A program made the translations under genes and the position numbers. The notes under the pieces were generated by a model. It ran no database searches and was not told the DNA's origin. It was given only the letters and a program-made list of their open reading frames with translations. A stretch of DNA of 60,191 bases from Clostridiales bacterium (GTDB taxonomy: Bacteria > Bacillota > Clostridia > Oscillospirales > Oscillospiraceae). Shown here piece by piece: positions 1 to 7,842 of the stretch. Within the stretch, counting starts at the first letter, position 1, and each line of letters opens with the position of its first letter. The DNA lies in assembly GCA_020860385.1 (NCBI GenBank), contig JAJBUK010000011.1:1-60191 (forward strand), written 5' to 3'.

Positions 1-797
1 AGCCCGCAGCCGAGCACGCTGCAGCACAGCCCGTCGCAGACGAGGCCGCCGCCGAGGCGGCCGCAGAGGAAGCGGCCGCCCTGGCCGCCGCAGAGGAAGC
101 TGCCGCCCAGGCCGCTGCCGAGGAAGCTGCTGCCCAGGCTGCCGCTGAAGAGGCCGCTGCCCAGGCCGCCGCCGAGGAAGCTGCCGCCCAAGCTGCCGCA
201 GAGGAGGCCGCTGCTCAGGCAGCCGCCGAAGAAGCTGCCGCCAACAGCGCGGCAGAAAGCAATGCCCCGTCAGAGGATACCTCGTCTGACGCTGAGTCTG
301 ACAGTTCCAGCGCTTCCGGCTCGTCCAGCAGCTCCGGTTCTTCCGGCTCGTCCAGCAGTTCCAGTTCGTCCGGTTCGTCCGGCTCGTCCAGCAGCTCCGG
401 TTCTTCCGGTTCCTCCGGCTCGTCCAGTAGTTCCAGTTCCTCCAGTTCGTCCGGCGTTACCGGCAGCGATGTGGTGGCCTACGCCCTGCAATTCGTGGGG
501 AACCCCTATGTCTGGGGCGGTACCAGCCTGACCAATGGCTGCGATTGCTCCGGCTTCACCATGCAGGTCTATGCCCACTTTGGCTACTCCCTGCCCCACT
601 ACTCCGGCTCGCAGGCCTCCTGCGGTGTGGGCGTGTCCTATGCCAACGCCCAGGAGGGCGACCTGATTTGCTACAGCGGCCATGTGGGCATCTACATTGG
701 CAGCGGCAAGATGGTCAGCGCCCTGGGGGTAAAGTATGGCATCGTCATCAGCTCGGTGAATACCAGCCGCATCATAGCTGTGCGCCGCATCCTGTAA
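1..797 (+). CDS. NlpC/P60 cell-wall hydrolase, C-terminal part (5' end outside window)
   Basis: The reading frame is open from base 3 to the TAA at 795-797, so the N-terminus, and any signal peptide, lies upstream of the window. In order it encodes an Ala/Glu/Gln linker made of seven exact nine-residue units (57-245), an almost pure Ser/Gly linker (about 297-461), and a compact NlpC/P60 domain from about 471. The catalytic cysteine is in DCSGF (codon 546-548) and the histidine in GHVGIYIG (codon 681-683). NlpC/P60 enzymes are papain-like gamma-D-glutamyl-diamino acid endopeptidases that cut peptidoglycan stem peptides outside the membrane. The linkers look like a wall-spanning spacer that positions the catalytic domain. 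A hairpin terminator follows directly. The fold is well supported; the exact cleavage specificity and the missing N-terminal domains cannot be judged. Confidence 0.9.
   Translation, partial: PAAEHAAAQPVADEAAAEAAAEEAAALAAAEEAAAQAAAEEAAAQAAAEEAAAQAAAEEAAAQAAAEEAAAQAAAEEAAANSAAESNAPSEDTSSDAESDSSSASGSSSSSGSSGSSSSSSSSGSSGSSSSSGSSGSSGSSSSSSSSSSSGVTGSDVVAYALQFVGNPYVWGGTSLTNGCDCSGFTMQVYAHFGYSLPHYSGSQASCGVGVSYANAQEGDLICYSGHVGIYIGSGKMVSALGVKYGIVISSVNTSRIIAVRRIL
57..245 (+). repeat. seven tandem 27-bp coding repeats (AAAEEAAAQ units)
   Basis: Seven consecutive in-frame 27-bp units each encode AAAEEAAA followed by Q (L in the first, N in the last). The third-position bases differ between copies while the protein stays constant, so selection acts on the peptide. 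The period suits a charged alanine-rich helix. Confidence 0.9.
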
Positions 798-811
798 CTG
801 TAAAAGGCTGA

Positions 812-845
812 CCGCCCCGTGAAGCTTTTTCACGGGGCGGTTTTT
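812..845 (+). terminator. rho-independent terminator of the NlpC/P60 gene
   Basis: A perfect 10-bp stem (CCGCCCCGTG at 812-821, CACGGGGCGG at 831-840) is followed by TTTTT, 15 bases after the stop codon. Confidence 0.9.
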
Positions 846-853
846 GCGCATAA

Positions 854-883
854 AGCCGCGCCACGGCGTACCGTGGCGCGGCT
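854..883 (-). terminator. hairpin downstream of the butyrate operon
   Basis: A perfect 13-bp inverted repeat (854-866 with 871-883, 4-base loop) lies 24 bases past the etfA stop. On the minus strand it is followed only by TTTATG, so the U tract is weak. It may end the etfA transcript or protect its 3' end. Confidence 0.65.
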
Positions 884-906
884 GAACAGCATTTTGGGGG
901 AATCGC

Positions 907-2019
907 TTACTTCTTGGCCTTGGCGGCCTTGATTTCCGCCACCAGCTGGGGTACCACGGTGAACAGGTCGCCCACGATGCCATAGTCCGCCACCTGGAAG
1001 ATGGGGGCAGAATCGTTCTTGTTGATGGCGATGATGGTCTCGGAGTCCTGCATACCGGCGGTGTGCTGGATAGCACCGGAGATGCCCAGGGCCACATAGA
1101 CCTTGGGATGCACCGTCTTGCCGGTCTGGCCCACCTGATGGTCAGAGGACAGCCAGCCCGCGTCCACCACGGCGCGGGACGCGCCGACCACGCCGCCGCC
1201 CAGGGCGTCCACCAGCTGCTGGGCCAGCTCCAGGCCCTTGTCCACATCCTTGCCGATGCCGCGGCCCACGGAGACGATGATGTCAGCACCAATCAAATCC
1301 ACCAGCTTACCGGCGGACTTCTTGATTTCCAGCACTTCCACGCCCAAATCCTCCGGCTTCAGGTCGGCGGTGACGTTCTCCACGACGGTCTTGGCCGCAC
1401 CGGCCTCGTCAAACTCTTGGGTCTGCATGACGCCGGGGCGGACGGTGGACATCTGGGGACGGAACCGGGGGCAGATGATGGTGGCCATCAGATGGCCGCC
1501 GAAAGCCGGACGGGTCATCTTCAGGTTGCGGTCATCGTAGTCGAAGGTCTGCTTGCTCATATCCAGGGAGGAACTCTCGGTCAGGAACTGAACGTACTTG
1601 CCGGTGTCGATGTCCAGGTGGGTGGCATCGGCGGTCAGGCCGGTGTGGAGCCGGGCGGCGCAGCGGGGGCCCAGGTCACGGCCCAGGTTGGTGGCGCCAA
1701 TCAGGAGGATTTCCGGCTTCTTCTCCATCACCAGGTCGCACAGGGCCTTGGTGTAAGCGCCGGTGGTGTAGTCCTTCAGCAGGGGATGGTTGCAGTAATA
1801 CACCCGGTCAGCGCCGTAGCCGCCCAGGGCCTTGATATACTGCTCGGGAATGTCGCTGCCCAGGACGACGCCGCACAGCTCCACACCCAGGTCGTTGGCC
1901 AGCTTGCGGCCTTCGCTGAGCAGCTGGTAGCTAATGGACTGAATCACGCCATCCCGCTGCTCGCACAGTACCCAAACGCCGTGGAACGCGGCGGTATCGG
2001 TGAAATTGTATTCAGACAT
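907..2019 (-). CDS. etfA: electron transfer flavoprotein subunit alpha
   Basis: The 370-residue protein matches EtfA throughout. It has an N-terminal nucleotide-binding-like half and a C-terminal FAD domain with SVGRGIG, then [11 protein letters not shown] and the segment from [11 protein letters not shown] to [10 protein letters not shown], which form the FAD site. With EtfB it makes the flavin heterodimer that, together with butyryl-CoA dehydrogenase, bifurcates electrons from NADH to crotonyl-CoA and ferredoxin in butyrate-forming clostridia. It is the last gene of the operon, 16 bases after etfB, with AGGAG nine bases before the ATG. The partner gene bcd is in the same operon, which supports a catabolic, bifurcating role over a nitrogen-fixation-type (Fix) role. 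Confidence 0.97.
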   Translation of the reverse strand: MSEYNFTDTAAFHGVWVLCEQRDGVIQSISYQLLSEGRKLANDLGVELCGVVLGSDIPEQYIKALGGYGADRVYYCNHPLLKDYTTGAYTKALCDLVMEKKPEILLIGATNLGRDLGPRCAARLHTGLTADATHLDIDTGKYVQFLTESSSLDMSKQTFDYDDRNLKMTRPAFGGHLMATIICPRFRPQMSTVRPGVMQTQEFDEAGAAKTVVENVTADLKPEDLGVEVLEIKKSAGKLVDLIGADIIVSVGRGIGKDVDKGLELAQQLVDALGGGVVGASRAVVDAGWLSSDHQVGQTGKTVHPKVYVALGISGAIQHTAGMQDSETIIAINKNDSAPIFQVADYGIVGDLFTVVPQLVAEIKAAKAKK

Positions 2020-2035
2020 TCTATATGCTCCTCTC

Positions 2036-2821
2036 TCAGATCAGATGCTTGCTGTCCAGGATACCGGCCAGCTCGGCGGCGTCCTTTACCATGGTGCCTG
2101 CGCCCTTCTGGGGAGGCGTGAAGCTCTTGAACACGTTGGTGGGGGAACCCTTCAGGCCGATGGTGTCGGTCTCAATCAGGGGGTCGTCCTTCAGGGCCTC
2201 ATAGTCCATGATTTCCAGAGGCTTGTCATAGCACTCGAAGATGCCGGGGACGGACATATACCGGGGGGTGTTCAGCTCCTTGATGCAGGTCAGCAGGCAG
2301 GGGGTCTGCACCTTGACCATCATGTAGCCGTCCTCCAGCATACGCTTGCAGATGAGGCTGTCGCCGTCCTGCTCAATGCCCGCCACATAGGAGACCTGGG
2401 GCAGGTGCAGCTTCTCGGCGATCTGGGGGCCAACCTGGGCGGTGTCGCCGTCGATGGCCTGGCGGCCGCAGAACACCACGTCGCCCTTTTCCACGCCGAT
2501 TTTGTTGATGGCGGCGGCGATAATCTGAGAGGTGGCGAAGGTATCGGAGCCGCCGAACTCACGGCCGGAAATCAGCACGGCGCGGTCAGCACCCCGGGCG
2601 ATGCACTCCCGGAGCATTCCCTCTGCGGTGAAGGGGCCCATGGAGACGGCGATAACTTCGCAGCCGGTGGACTCCTTCAGTTCCAGAGCGGCCTCCAGAG
2701 CGGACAGGTCGTCCGGGTTGGTGATGGTGGCCATAGAGGCACGGTCCAGGGTACCGTCCGGCTTCACGGCCACCTTGCCGGAGGTATCGGGAACCTGTTT
2801 TACACAAACAATCGCTTTCAT
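2036..2821 (-). CDS. etfB: electron transfer flavoprotein subunit beta
   Basis: The 261-residue protein is the AMP/FAD-binding beta subunit. It begins MKAIVCVKQVPDT and carries ARGADRAVLISG and the conserved segment FCGRQAIDGDTAQVGPQIAE typical of EtfB. It pairs with EtfA to accept electrons in the butyryl-CoA dehydrogenase complex. The ATG at 2821 is chosen because AGGAGG sits nine bases upstream. A TTG six bases earlier (2827) is also in frame but is worse placed. It lies between bcd and etfA in the five-gene operon. Confidence 0.97.
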   Translation of the reverse strand: MKAIVCVKQVPDTSGKVAVKPDGTLDRASMATITNPDDLSALEAALELKESTGCEVIAVSMGPFTAEGMLRECIARGADRAVLISGREFGGSDTFATSQIIAAAINKIGVEKGDVVFCGRQAIDGDTAQVGPQIAEKLHLPQVSYVAGIEQDGDSLICKRMLEDGYMMVKVQTPCLLTCIKELNTPRYMSVPGIFECYDKPLEIMDYEALKDDPLIETDTIGLKGSPTNVFKSFTPPQKGAGTMVKDAAELAGILDSKHLI

Positions 2822-2836
2822 TGTCAAAGTCCTCCT

Positions 2837-4012
2837 TTATTTCAGCAGGTCGCCGGAAATGACCATCATCTGGACTTCGCTGGTGCCCTCATAAATCTCG
2901 GTGATTTTGGCGTCCCGCATCATGCGCTCCATGGGATAGTCACGGGTGTAGCCGTAGCCGCCGAACAGCTGTAAGCAGCGGCGGGTCACATCGCTGGCGG
3001 TGCGGGAGGCAATCAGCTTGGCCTCGGCGGCCTCCACGCTGTAGCGAATCTTCGCGCCGTCCATGGCCTCCTGCTTCTTCAGGGCAGCCTTATAGACCAG
3101 GTATTTGGCGGCGTCCACACGGGCCTTCATCTCGGCCAGCTCGAACTGGGTGTTCTGGAACTGGGCGATGGAGCGGCCAAACTGCTTGCGCTCCTTGACG
3201 TAGGCCACGGTCTCATCAATAGCGCCCTCGGCGATGCCCAGGGCCTGGGAGGCGATGCCGATACGGCCGCCGTCCAGGGTCTTCATGGCCAGGGCAAAGC
3301 CCTTGCCCTTCTTGCCCAGCAGACGGTCCTGGGGGATGCGGCAGTCCTCAAAAATCAGCTCGCAAGTGGAGGAGCCGCGGATGCCCATCTTCTTCTCGTG
3401 CTTGCCCACGGAGAAGCCGGGGTCAGTGCGCTCCACGATGAAAGCGGAGATTTCCTTGCTCTTGCGGCCACGCTTGTCCAGCACGGTGCCGGTGACGGCG
3501 ATGATGATGAACAGGTTGGCGTAACCGGCGTTGGTGATGAAAATTTTGGAGCCGTTCAGCACCCACTCGCCGGTGGCCTCGTCCAGCACGGCGGTGGTCT
3601 GCTGGCCCTGGGCGTCGGTGCCGGCGCCGGGCTCGGTCAGGCCGAAAGCGCCCAGCCACTCACCGGAGCACAGCTTGGGCAGATACTTGGCCTTCTGCTC
3701 GGGGGTGCCGTTCTCAAAGATGGGGGCGGCGCACAGGGAGGTGTGGGCGCTCAGGATAACGCCGGTAGTGCCGCAGACCTTGCTCAGCTCCTCCACGGCC
3801 ATGACGTAGCTCAGCACGTCGCCGCCTGCGCCGCCGTACTCCTTGGGGAAGTAGATGCCCATCATGCCTAGCTTGGCCATCTTCTCCACGGTCTCCACGG
3901 GGAACCGCTCTTCCTCGTCCACTTCCTGCGCCAGAGGCTTGACCTCGTTCTGAGCAAATTCCTGGTACATTTTCTGAGCCAGGAGCTGCTCTTTGGACAG
4001 ACTAAAATCCAT
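2837..4012 (-). CDS. bcd: butyryl-CoA dehydrogenase (short-chain acyl-CoA dehydrogenase)
   Basis: This 391-residue flavoprotein reduces crotonyl-CoA to butyryl-CoA with EtfAB, the step that drives ferredoxin reduction. Family signatures are present: the FAD-binding FGLTEPGAGTD, the acyl-CoA dehydrogenase signature LFGGYGYTRDYPMERMMRDA, and the C-terminal ITEIYEGTSEVQ containing the catalytic-base Glu. The ATG at 4012 is preceded by GGAGGATACAGTTTT. An upstream in-frame TTG at 4033 would run through that ribosome binding site, so it is rejected. The gene order crt-hbd-bcd-etfB-etfA differs from the Clostridium acetobutylicum order, where hbd is last. A general short-chain acyl-CoA dehydrogenase is possible on sequence alone, but the context makes Bcd very likely. 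Confidence 0.95.
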   Translation of the reverse strand: MDFSLSKEQLLAQKMYQEFAQNEVKPLAQEVDEEERFPVETVEKMAKLGMMGIYFPKEYGGAGGDVLSYVMAVEELSKVCGTTGVILSAHTSLCAAPIFENGTPEQKAKYLPKLCSGEWLGAFGLTEPGAGTDAQGQQTTAVLDEATGEWVLNGSKIFITNAGYANLFIIIAVTGTVLDKRGRKSKEISAFIVERTDPGFSVGKHEKKMGIRGSSTCELIFEDCRIPQDRLLGKKGKGFALAMKTLDGGRIGIASQALGIAEGAIDETVAYVKERKQFGRSIAQFQNTQFELAEMKARVDAAKYLVYKAALKKQEAMDGAKIRYSVEAAEAKLIASRTASDVTRRCLQLFGGYGYTRDYPMERMMRDAKITEIYEGTSEVQMMVISGDLLK

Positions 4013-4088
4013 AAAACTGTATCCTCCAATCAAAATATATGGCCCAGGCTGCGGCCAAATTCAGGCCGCAGCCCGGTGGGGTGTGCGA

Positions 4089-4958
4089 TTACAGCTGATC
4101 CACAGGGGTCTTGGTGCGGTCAGCGTTGTAGACATAGAAGCCTCTGCCGCTCTTGACGCCCAGCTGGCCGCCCCGCACCATCTTGCGCAGCAGGGGGCAG
4201 GCGCGGTACTTGCTGTCACCGGTCTCCTTGTACAGCACGTCCATGATGGCCAGGCAGATGTCCAGGCCCACATAGTCGCCCAGCTCCAGCGGGCCCATGG
4301 GATGGTTCGCGCCCAGCTTCATGGCGGAGTCAATGCCCTCGATGTCGGACACGCCCTCCATCTTGATGAAGGCTGCCTCGTTAATCATGGGAATCAGGAT
4401 ACGGTTCACCACGAACCCGGCGGCCTCGTTGACCTGGACGGGGGTCTTGCCAATCTGCTCCGCGATGGCCTTGATGGCGGCCACGGTCTCGTCGCTGGTG
4501 TTGGCGCCGGCGATGACCTCCACCAGCTTCATCCGGTCAGCGGGGTTGAAGAAGTGCATACCGATGACGGGATGGCTGATGCCCTTGCCGATTTCGGTGA
4601 TGGACAGGGAGGAGGTGTTGGAGGCCAGGATACACTCCGGCTTGCAGATGGCGTCCAGCTCGGAGAAGGTCTTCTGCTTCACGCCCATGTCCTCAAAGGC
4701 GGCCTCGACGATCAGGTCGCAGTCTGCGCACAAATCCTCCTTCAGGCCCGGGGTGATGGCGGCCAGGATGCCGTCCACCTTCTCCTGGGTCATCTTGCCC
4801 TTGGTCACCAGGCGGGCGTAGCCCTTTTCGATTTTGGCCTTGCCGCCCTCGGCCCACTCCTGCTTGATGTCACACAGGGCGACCTCCATGCCGCACTGTG
4901 CGAAGGCCTTGGCAATGCCCTGGCCCATGGTGCCCGCGCCGATAATACCGACTTTCAT
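4089..4958 (-). CDS. hbd: 3-hydroxybutyryl-CoA dehydrogenase
   Basis: The 289-residue enzyme converts acetoacetyl-CoA to 3-hydroxybutyryl-CoA with NAD(P)H. It opens with the Rossmann motif MKVGIIGAGTMGQGIA, then has the family stretches ASNTSSLSITEI and HPVIGMHFFNPADRMKLVEV, which carries the catalytic His. The C-terminal domain contains GFVVNRILIPMINEA and NHPMGPLELGDYVGLD. Length and motifs match clostridial Hbd. Its ribosome binding site is TAGGAGGAACTTACT before the ATG. It is the second gene of the butyrate operon. No thiolase gene lies here, so acetoacetyl-CoA must come from a thl elsewhere. Confidence 0.97.
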   Translation of the reverse strand: MKVGIIGAGTMGQGIAKAFAQCGMEVALCDIKQEWAEGGKAKIEKGYARLVTKGKMTQEKVDGILAAITPGLKEDLCADCDLIVEAAFEDMGVKQKTFSELDAICKPECILASNTSSLSITEIGKGISHPVIGMHFFNPADRMKLVEVIAGANTSDETVAAIKAIAEQIGKTPVQVNEAAGFVVNRILIPMINEAAFIKMEGVSDIEGIDSAMKLGANHPMGPLELGDYVGLDICLAIMDVLYKETGDSKYRACPLLRKMVRGGQLGVKSGRGFYVYNADRTKTPVDQL

Positions 4959-5040
4959 AGTAAGTTCCTCCTAAATTTTTATGTGAAATAAGCGATGGAA
5001 ACGCTGGATTCATGAGAAATAGTGTTTGCGGCTCCAGTCA

Positions 5041-5069
5041 CTAGCCACTAGCTACTAGCCACTAACCAC
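5041..5069. repeat. short degenerate CACTAGC-type tandem tract
   Basis: Between crt and hbd the bases 5041-5069 consist of overlapping variants of TAGCCACTA and TAACCACT. They are noncoding and their role is unknown. A similar style of tract (GCTAATAGCTAACAGCT) occurs near 9921-9937. Confidence 0.45.
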
Positions 5070-5855
5070 TCAGTTGTTGGTAAACACAGGCTTGGGCTTG
5101 GGCTTTTCGCGGCTCATAAAGCAGCCCATGCCTTCGATTTGGTCATGGGTCTCGAAGCAGGAACCGAACAGCTCCTCCTCCAGCGCCAAGGCGTCGTCCA
5201 TGTCCTTTTCCAGGCCCTCGTTGATGGCTTTCTTGCAGGCCCGGACAGCGATGGGGGCGTTCTTGGCGATACCGGCGGCCATCTTCTGGGCGGCGGGCAG
5301 CAGCTCCTCCACCGGGTAGACGGCGTTCACCAAGCCGATGCGCAGGGCCTCGTCCGCCTTGATGTTCCGGGCGGTGTAAATCAGCTGCTTGGCCATGCCG
5401 GGGCCGACCAGGCGGGCCAGACGCTGGGTGCCGCCGAAGCCGGGGGTGATGCCCAGGCCCACTTCGGGCTGGCCGAACACGGCGTTGTCAGAGCAGATGC
5501 GGATGTCGCAGCTCATGGCAAGCTCATTGCCGCCGCCCAGGGCAAAGCCGTTCACCGCCGCAATGACGGGGATGGGCAGGGTCTCGATTTTGCGGAAGAC
5601 ATCGTTGCCCTTCTTGCCAAAGGCGGTGCCCTCGGCCTTGGTCAGGGTGCTCATCTCACCGATGTCAGCGCCGGCCACAAAGCTCTTCTCCCCGCCGCCG
5701 GTGATAATCAGGCAGCGGACAGCGGACAAATCCAGAGCATCGATTGCGGCGTCCAGCTCCTCCAGAACGGCGCTGTTCAGCGCGTTCAGCGCCTTCGGAC
5801 GGTCAATGGTCAGGGTCGCAACAGCGCCCTGGGTTTCCAACTGAATGAAAGCCAT
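5070..5855 (-). CDS. crt: enoyl-CoA hydratase / crotonase (3-hydroxybutyryl-CoA dehydratase)
   Basis: The 261-residue enzyme dehydrates 3-hydroxybutyryl-CoA to crotonyl-CoA. The crotonase oxyanion-hole segments are visible: SFVAGADIGEM in the N-terminal half and AAVNGFALGGGNELAMSCDIRI, followed by FGQPEVGLGITPGFGGTQRL with the catalytic glutamates. The ATG at 5855 is taken because AAGGAGGAATACGAC precedes it. An upstream in-frame start at 5888 overlaps that ribosome binding site. It is the first gene of the butyrate operon and is driven by the promoter at 5936-5964, leaving a leader of about 75 nt. Confidence 0.96.
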   Translation of the reverse strand: MAFIQLETQGAVATLTIDRPKALNALNSAVLEELDAAIDALDLSAVRCLIITGGGEKSFVAGADIGEMSTLTKAEGTAFGKKGNDVFRKIETLPIPVIAAVNGFALGGGNELAMSCDIRICSDNAVFGQPEVGLGITPGFGGTQRLARLVGPGMAKQLIYTARNIKADEALRIGLVNAVYPVEELLPAAQKMAAGIAKNAPIAVRACKKAINEGLEKDMDDALALEEELFGSCFETHDQIEGMGCFMSREKPKPKPVFTNN

Positions 5856-5935
5856 GTCGTATTCCTCCTTGTAATGTGTTTCTCGCATGGAAACAGGTGA
5901 GCTTGTTATTTTTTTAACGAACTCTCTACCTTAAA

Positions 5936-5964
5936 AGTATATACGCTTTGGGGGCATGATGCAA
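5936..5964 (-). promoter_or_regulatory. sigma-A promoter of the butyrate operon
   Basis: On the minus strand TTGCAT (5964-5959) is separated by exactly 17 bases from TATACT (5941-5936). It lies about 80 bases upstream of the crt start and matches the strong expression expected for this pathway. Confidence 0.8.
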
Positions 5965-6073
5965 GGGTTTTACGAGAAAATTCTTGATAAAATTTTCACA
6001 AGCTTTCCCGCGGGCAGAACAGCAAATTGCACAAGGGCGGCGCTGGGGGATTCTTTGCCAGAAATAAACAAGA

Positions 6074-6094
6074 CCCCGCCGGTTCGGGCGGGGG
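6074..6094 (-). terminator. terminator after the nrdR operon
   Basis: A GC-only 7-bp stem (6074-6080 with 6087-6093) is followed on the minus strand by TCTTGTTTATTT. It sits about 60 bases past the stop of the GIY-YIG gene. The 5965-6155 interval contains no other recognisable feature. Confidence 0.65.
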
Positions 6095-6155
6095 TGGTTT
6101 TGTGCAAGACGCACCACATATAGGCGATGGCGGGCGGGGAAAGAACGCTTTGCCC

Positions 6156-6449
6156 TTAGGGTAACTCCCCTTCCGCCCTAGGGGCTGCCGGTGCAGCCGC
6201 GGCCCCACCGGCGTCAATCAGCGCCAGCTTCTCCTGCCGGGTAAGGCGCTTCACCGCCCACTCCCGCCGGAGGGCGGCGGACTTGTCCGGGCACTGCTCC
6301 GCCCACACCAGATGCACCGGCCGACGGGAGCGGGTGTACTTGGCCCCCTTCCCGGCATTGTGGGCCTTCTCCCGCCGGGCCAGGTCGGTGGTGTAGCCGG
6401 TGTACAGGGTGCCGTCGGCGCACTGGGCCATGTAGACATAAAAGGCCAT
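6156..6449 (-). CDS. GIY-YIG nuclease domain protein (UPF0213 / YhbQ-like)
   Basis: The 97-residue protein begins MAFYVYMAQCADGTLYTGYT, the single GIY-YIG domain of the UPF0213 group. The two Tyr-containing strands, the Arg-containing LARREKAHNAGKGAKYTRSR and VWAEQCPDKSAALRREWAVKRLTRQEK fit that family. Such proteins are small, probably DNA-processing endonucleases with poorly known substrates. The ATG at 6449 follows the upstream stop by two bases (TGAGGATG), so translation is coupled; a start at 6482 would lie inside the preceding gene. It has an unusual alanine/proline-rich tail. Confidence 0.85.
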   Translation of the reverse strand: MAFYVYMAQCADGTLYTGYTTDLARREKAHNAGKGAKYTRSRRPVHLVWAEQCPDKSAALRREWAVKRLTRQEKLALIDAGGAAAAPAAPRAEGELP

Positions 6450-6451
6450 CC

Positions 6452-6781
6452 TCAGCCGTCCAGCCCGGCCCCGGCCCGGCACAGACCGGCCACCCGGTCG
6501 GCGGTTCTCACCGTGTCAAAGAGGAAGGCCCGCTTCCCGGCAGGGGTGGCTACCACCACCCGCTCCACCAAAACGCCCCCGGCGCAGCAGCCGGTGACGT
6601 GAACGCTGCCCTTGTCCCGCAGCACCTCCGTCACGGCGGAGAAGGGCAGATAGCTGCCGTCTCCCTGGTACAGGGCCAGGGCGCTGACCTTATACTGCCC
6701 CGCCCGGCTGGCCTGGCGGTAGTCCGCCCCCGGGTCGGGCAGCTCCACGCCGGGCACCATGCTTTTCCACGTCCGCGCCAT
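6452..6781 (-). CDS. hypothetical protein between nrdR and the GIY-YIG gene
   Basis: I do not recognise this 109-residue protein. It has a Trp-Lys N-terminus, a central segment with alternating hydrophobic residues (YKVSALALYQGDGSYLPF, then VTGCCAGGVLVERVVVATP), and no membrane segment or signal peptide. The beta-rich pattern with two adjacent cysteines suggests a small globular cytoplasmic protein. The ATG at 6781 overlaps the end of nrdR and has AGGGG eight bases upstream; a GTG at 6790 is an alternative. Tight coupling to nrdR and the GIY-YIG gene implies co-expression, possibly linked to DNA metabolism. Confidence 0.65.
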   Translation of the reverse strand: MARTWKSMVPGVELPDPGADYRQASRAGQYKVSALALYQGDGSYLPFSAVTEVLRDKGSVHVTGCCAGGVLVERVVVATPAGKRAFLFDTVRTADRVAGLCRAGAGLDG

Positions 6782-6786
6782 CAGCC

Positions 6787-7248
6787 TCACCCCTTGTCCT
6801 CGGTCAGTAGCTTGTTCAGCTCCGCCATAAAGGTGTTGATATCCTTGAACTGGCGGTACACCGAGGCGAAGCGGACGTAGGAAACCTCGTCCACCTTCCG
6901 CAGCTTCTCCATCACCAGTTCACCGATGCGCTCCGTCTGAATCTCCCGGTCCAGGGTGCTGGCAAGCTCCTGCTCGATTTCATCCGCGATTTTCTCCAGC
7001 TCCTCCATCTGGACGGGGCGCTTCTCGCAGGCCCGAATCATGCCGCGCAGCACCTTCTCTCGGTCAAACTCCTGGCGTTTCCCGTCCTTCTTAATGACGA
7101 TCATGGGCAGCCGCTCCACCATCTCATAGGTGGTGAACCGCTTGCCGCAGCTCAGGCACTCCCGGCGGCGGCGGATGCTGTCCCGGTCGTCCGCCGGGCG
7201 GCTGTCCAGCACCTTGCTGTCCTGCATTCCGCAATAGGGGCATTTCAT
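6787..7248 (-). CDS. nrdR: transcriptional repressor NrdR
   Basis: The 153-residue protein is a full-length NrdR. It has an N-terminal zinc ribbon (MKCPYCG, then CLSCGKRF), the [15 protein letters not shown] segment, and an ATP-cone domain starting near [23 protein letters not shown]. NrdR senses dATP/ATP and represses ribonucleotide reductase genes by binding NrdR boxes. No RNR gene lies in the window, so it acts in trans. It has its own promoter (7296-7324) and a strong GAAGGAGG ribosome binding site, and heads a three-gene unit. Confidence 0.97.
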   Translation of the reverse strand: MKCPYCGMQDSKVLDSRPADDRDSIRRRRECLSCGKRFTTYEMVERLPMIVIKKDGKRQEFDREKVLRGMIRACEKRPVQMEELEKIADEIEQELASTLDREIQTERIGELVMEKLRKVDEVSYVRFASVYRQFKDINTFMAELNKLLTEDKG

Positions 7249-7295
7249 CCTTCGTTTCCTCCTTCAAAATGCGTTTACCATCGTTCTGTGCCCTC

Positions 7296-7324
7296 ATTTT
7301 ACCATGCAATTTTCCAGCGCGCAA
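7296..7324 (-). promoter_or_regulatory. predicted nrdR promoter
   Basis: Minus-strand TTGCGC (7324-7319), 17 bases, then TAAAAT (7301-7296), about 50 bases before the nrdR start. Confidence 0.6.
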
Positions 7325-7395
7325 CCAATTTCTGCCGGATATTTTTCCTCGTTTGGCACATACTGTCAGCATACAACATCGAAGGAGATGATAAC

Positions 7396-7581
7396 ATGGC
7401 AAACCTGACCAACAAGGAGCTGCTGGCCCTGGAGGATCAGCTCAATTTCGAGCATATCTGCCAGGCCAAGTATGAGGCCGCAGCGGCTGAGACCCAGGAA
7501 CAGGCCCTGCGGAGCTGCTTTGACAAGCACGCCAGACAGCACAAGCAGAACTTTGATACCCTGATGACTTTCTTACAGTAA
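7396..7581 (+). CDS. small CotF-partner spore-coat-associated protein
   Basis: The 61-residue protein (MANLTNKELLALEDQLNFEH...) matches the short helical proteins that precede CotF-family genes in clostridia. It is predicted to be two helices and has no membrane segment. The ATG at 7396 follows AAGGAGATGATAAC. It lies 12 bases before a CotF-family gene. The name reflects family association with the spore coat, not a proven role. A sporulation-type -10 (CATACAAC at 7370-7377) is possible, but no convincing -35 was found. Confidence 0.75.
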   Translation: MANLTNKELLALEDQLNFEHICQAKYEAAAAETQEQALRSCFDKHARQHKQNFDTLMTFLQ

Positions 7582-7593
7582 GGAGGACGCGCA

Positions 7594-7842
7594 ATGAACG
7601 ACCAGGAACGGCTCACCGACCTGCTGCTCACCGAGAAGAAGATGAGCGGCAACTATAACACCTACGCCTCGGAATGTACCAACATGAAGCTGCGCAACAG
7701 CTTCCTGCAAATGCTGCAATCCGGCCACACCACCCAGACCGAGTTGTACGACGCCAGCGCCTCCCGGGGCTGGTACAAGACCACCCCGGCGGACGGTGCC
7801 AGAGTGGGCGAGGTAAAGCAGAAGTTCCAGGCTATGGGCTGA
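7594..7842 (+). CDS. CotF-family spore coat protein
   Basis: The 82-residue protein has the coat F pattern: an N-terminal LTDLLLTEKKMSGNYNTYASEC helix, then LRNSFLQMLQSGHTTQTELYDASASRGWYKT with the conserved GWY near the end. CotF-like proteins are part of the Bacillus/Clostridium spore coat, which is direct evidence for an endospore-former. It forms an operon with the previous gene (AAGGAGGACGCGC before its ATG). Its last 11 bases overlap the convergent gene on the minus strand. Confidence 0.85.
   Translation: MNDQERLTDLLLTEKKMSGNYNTYASECTNMKLRNSFLQMLQSGHTTQTELYDASASRGWYKTTPADGARVGEVKQKFQAMG

Noticed and set aside
57..245. 27-bp tandem repeats as a CRISPR array
   Set aside because: There are no spacers, the units are directly adjacent and in frame, and the third codon positions vary as in coding repeats.
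7370..7377. sigma-E/sigma-K -10 box (CATACAAC) before the spore-coat pair
   Set aside because: The -10 fits, but no matching -35 was found at the required spacing, so it is mentioned only as a possibility.
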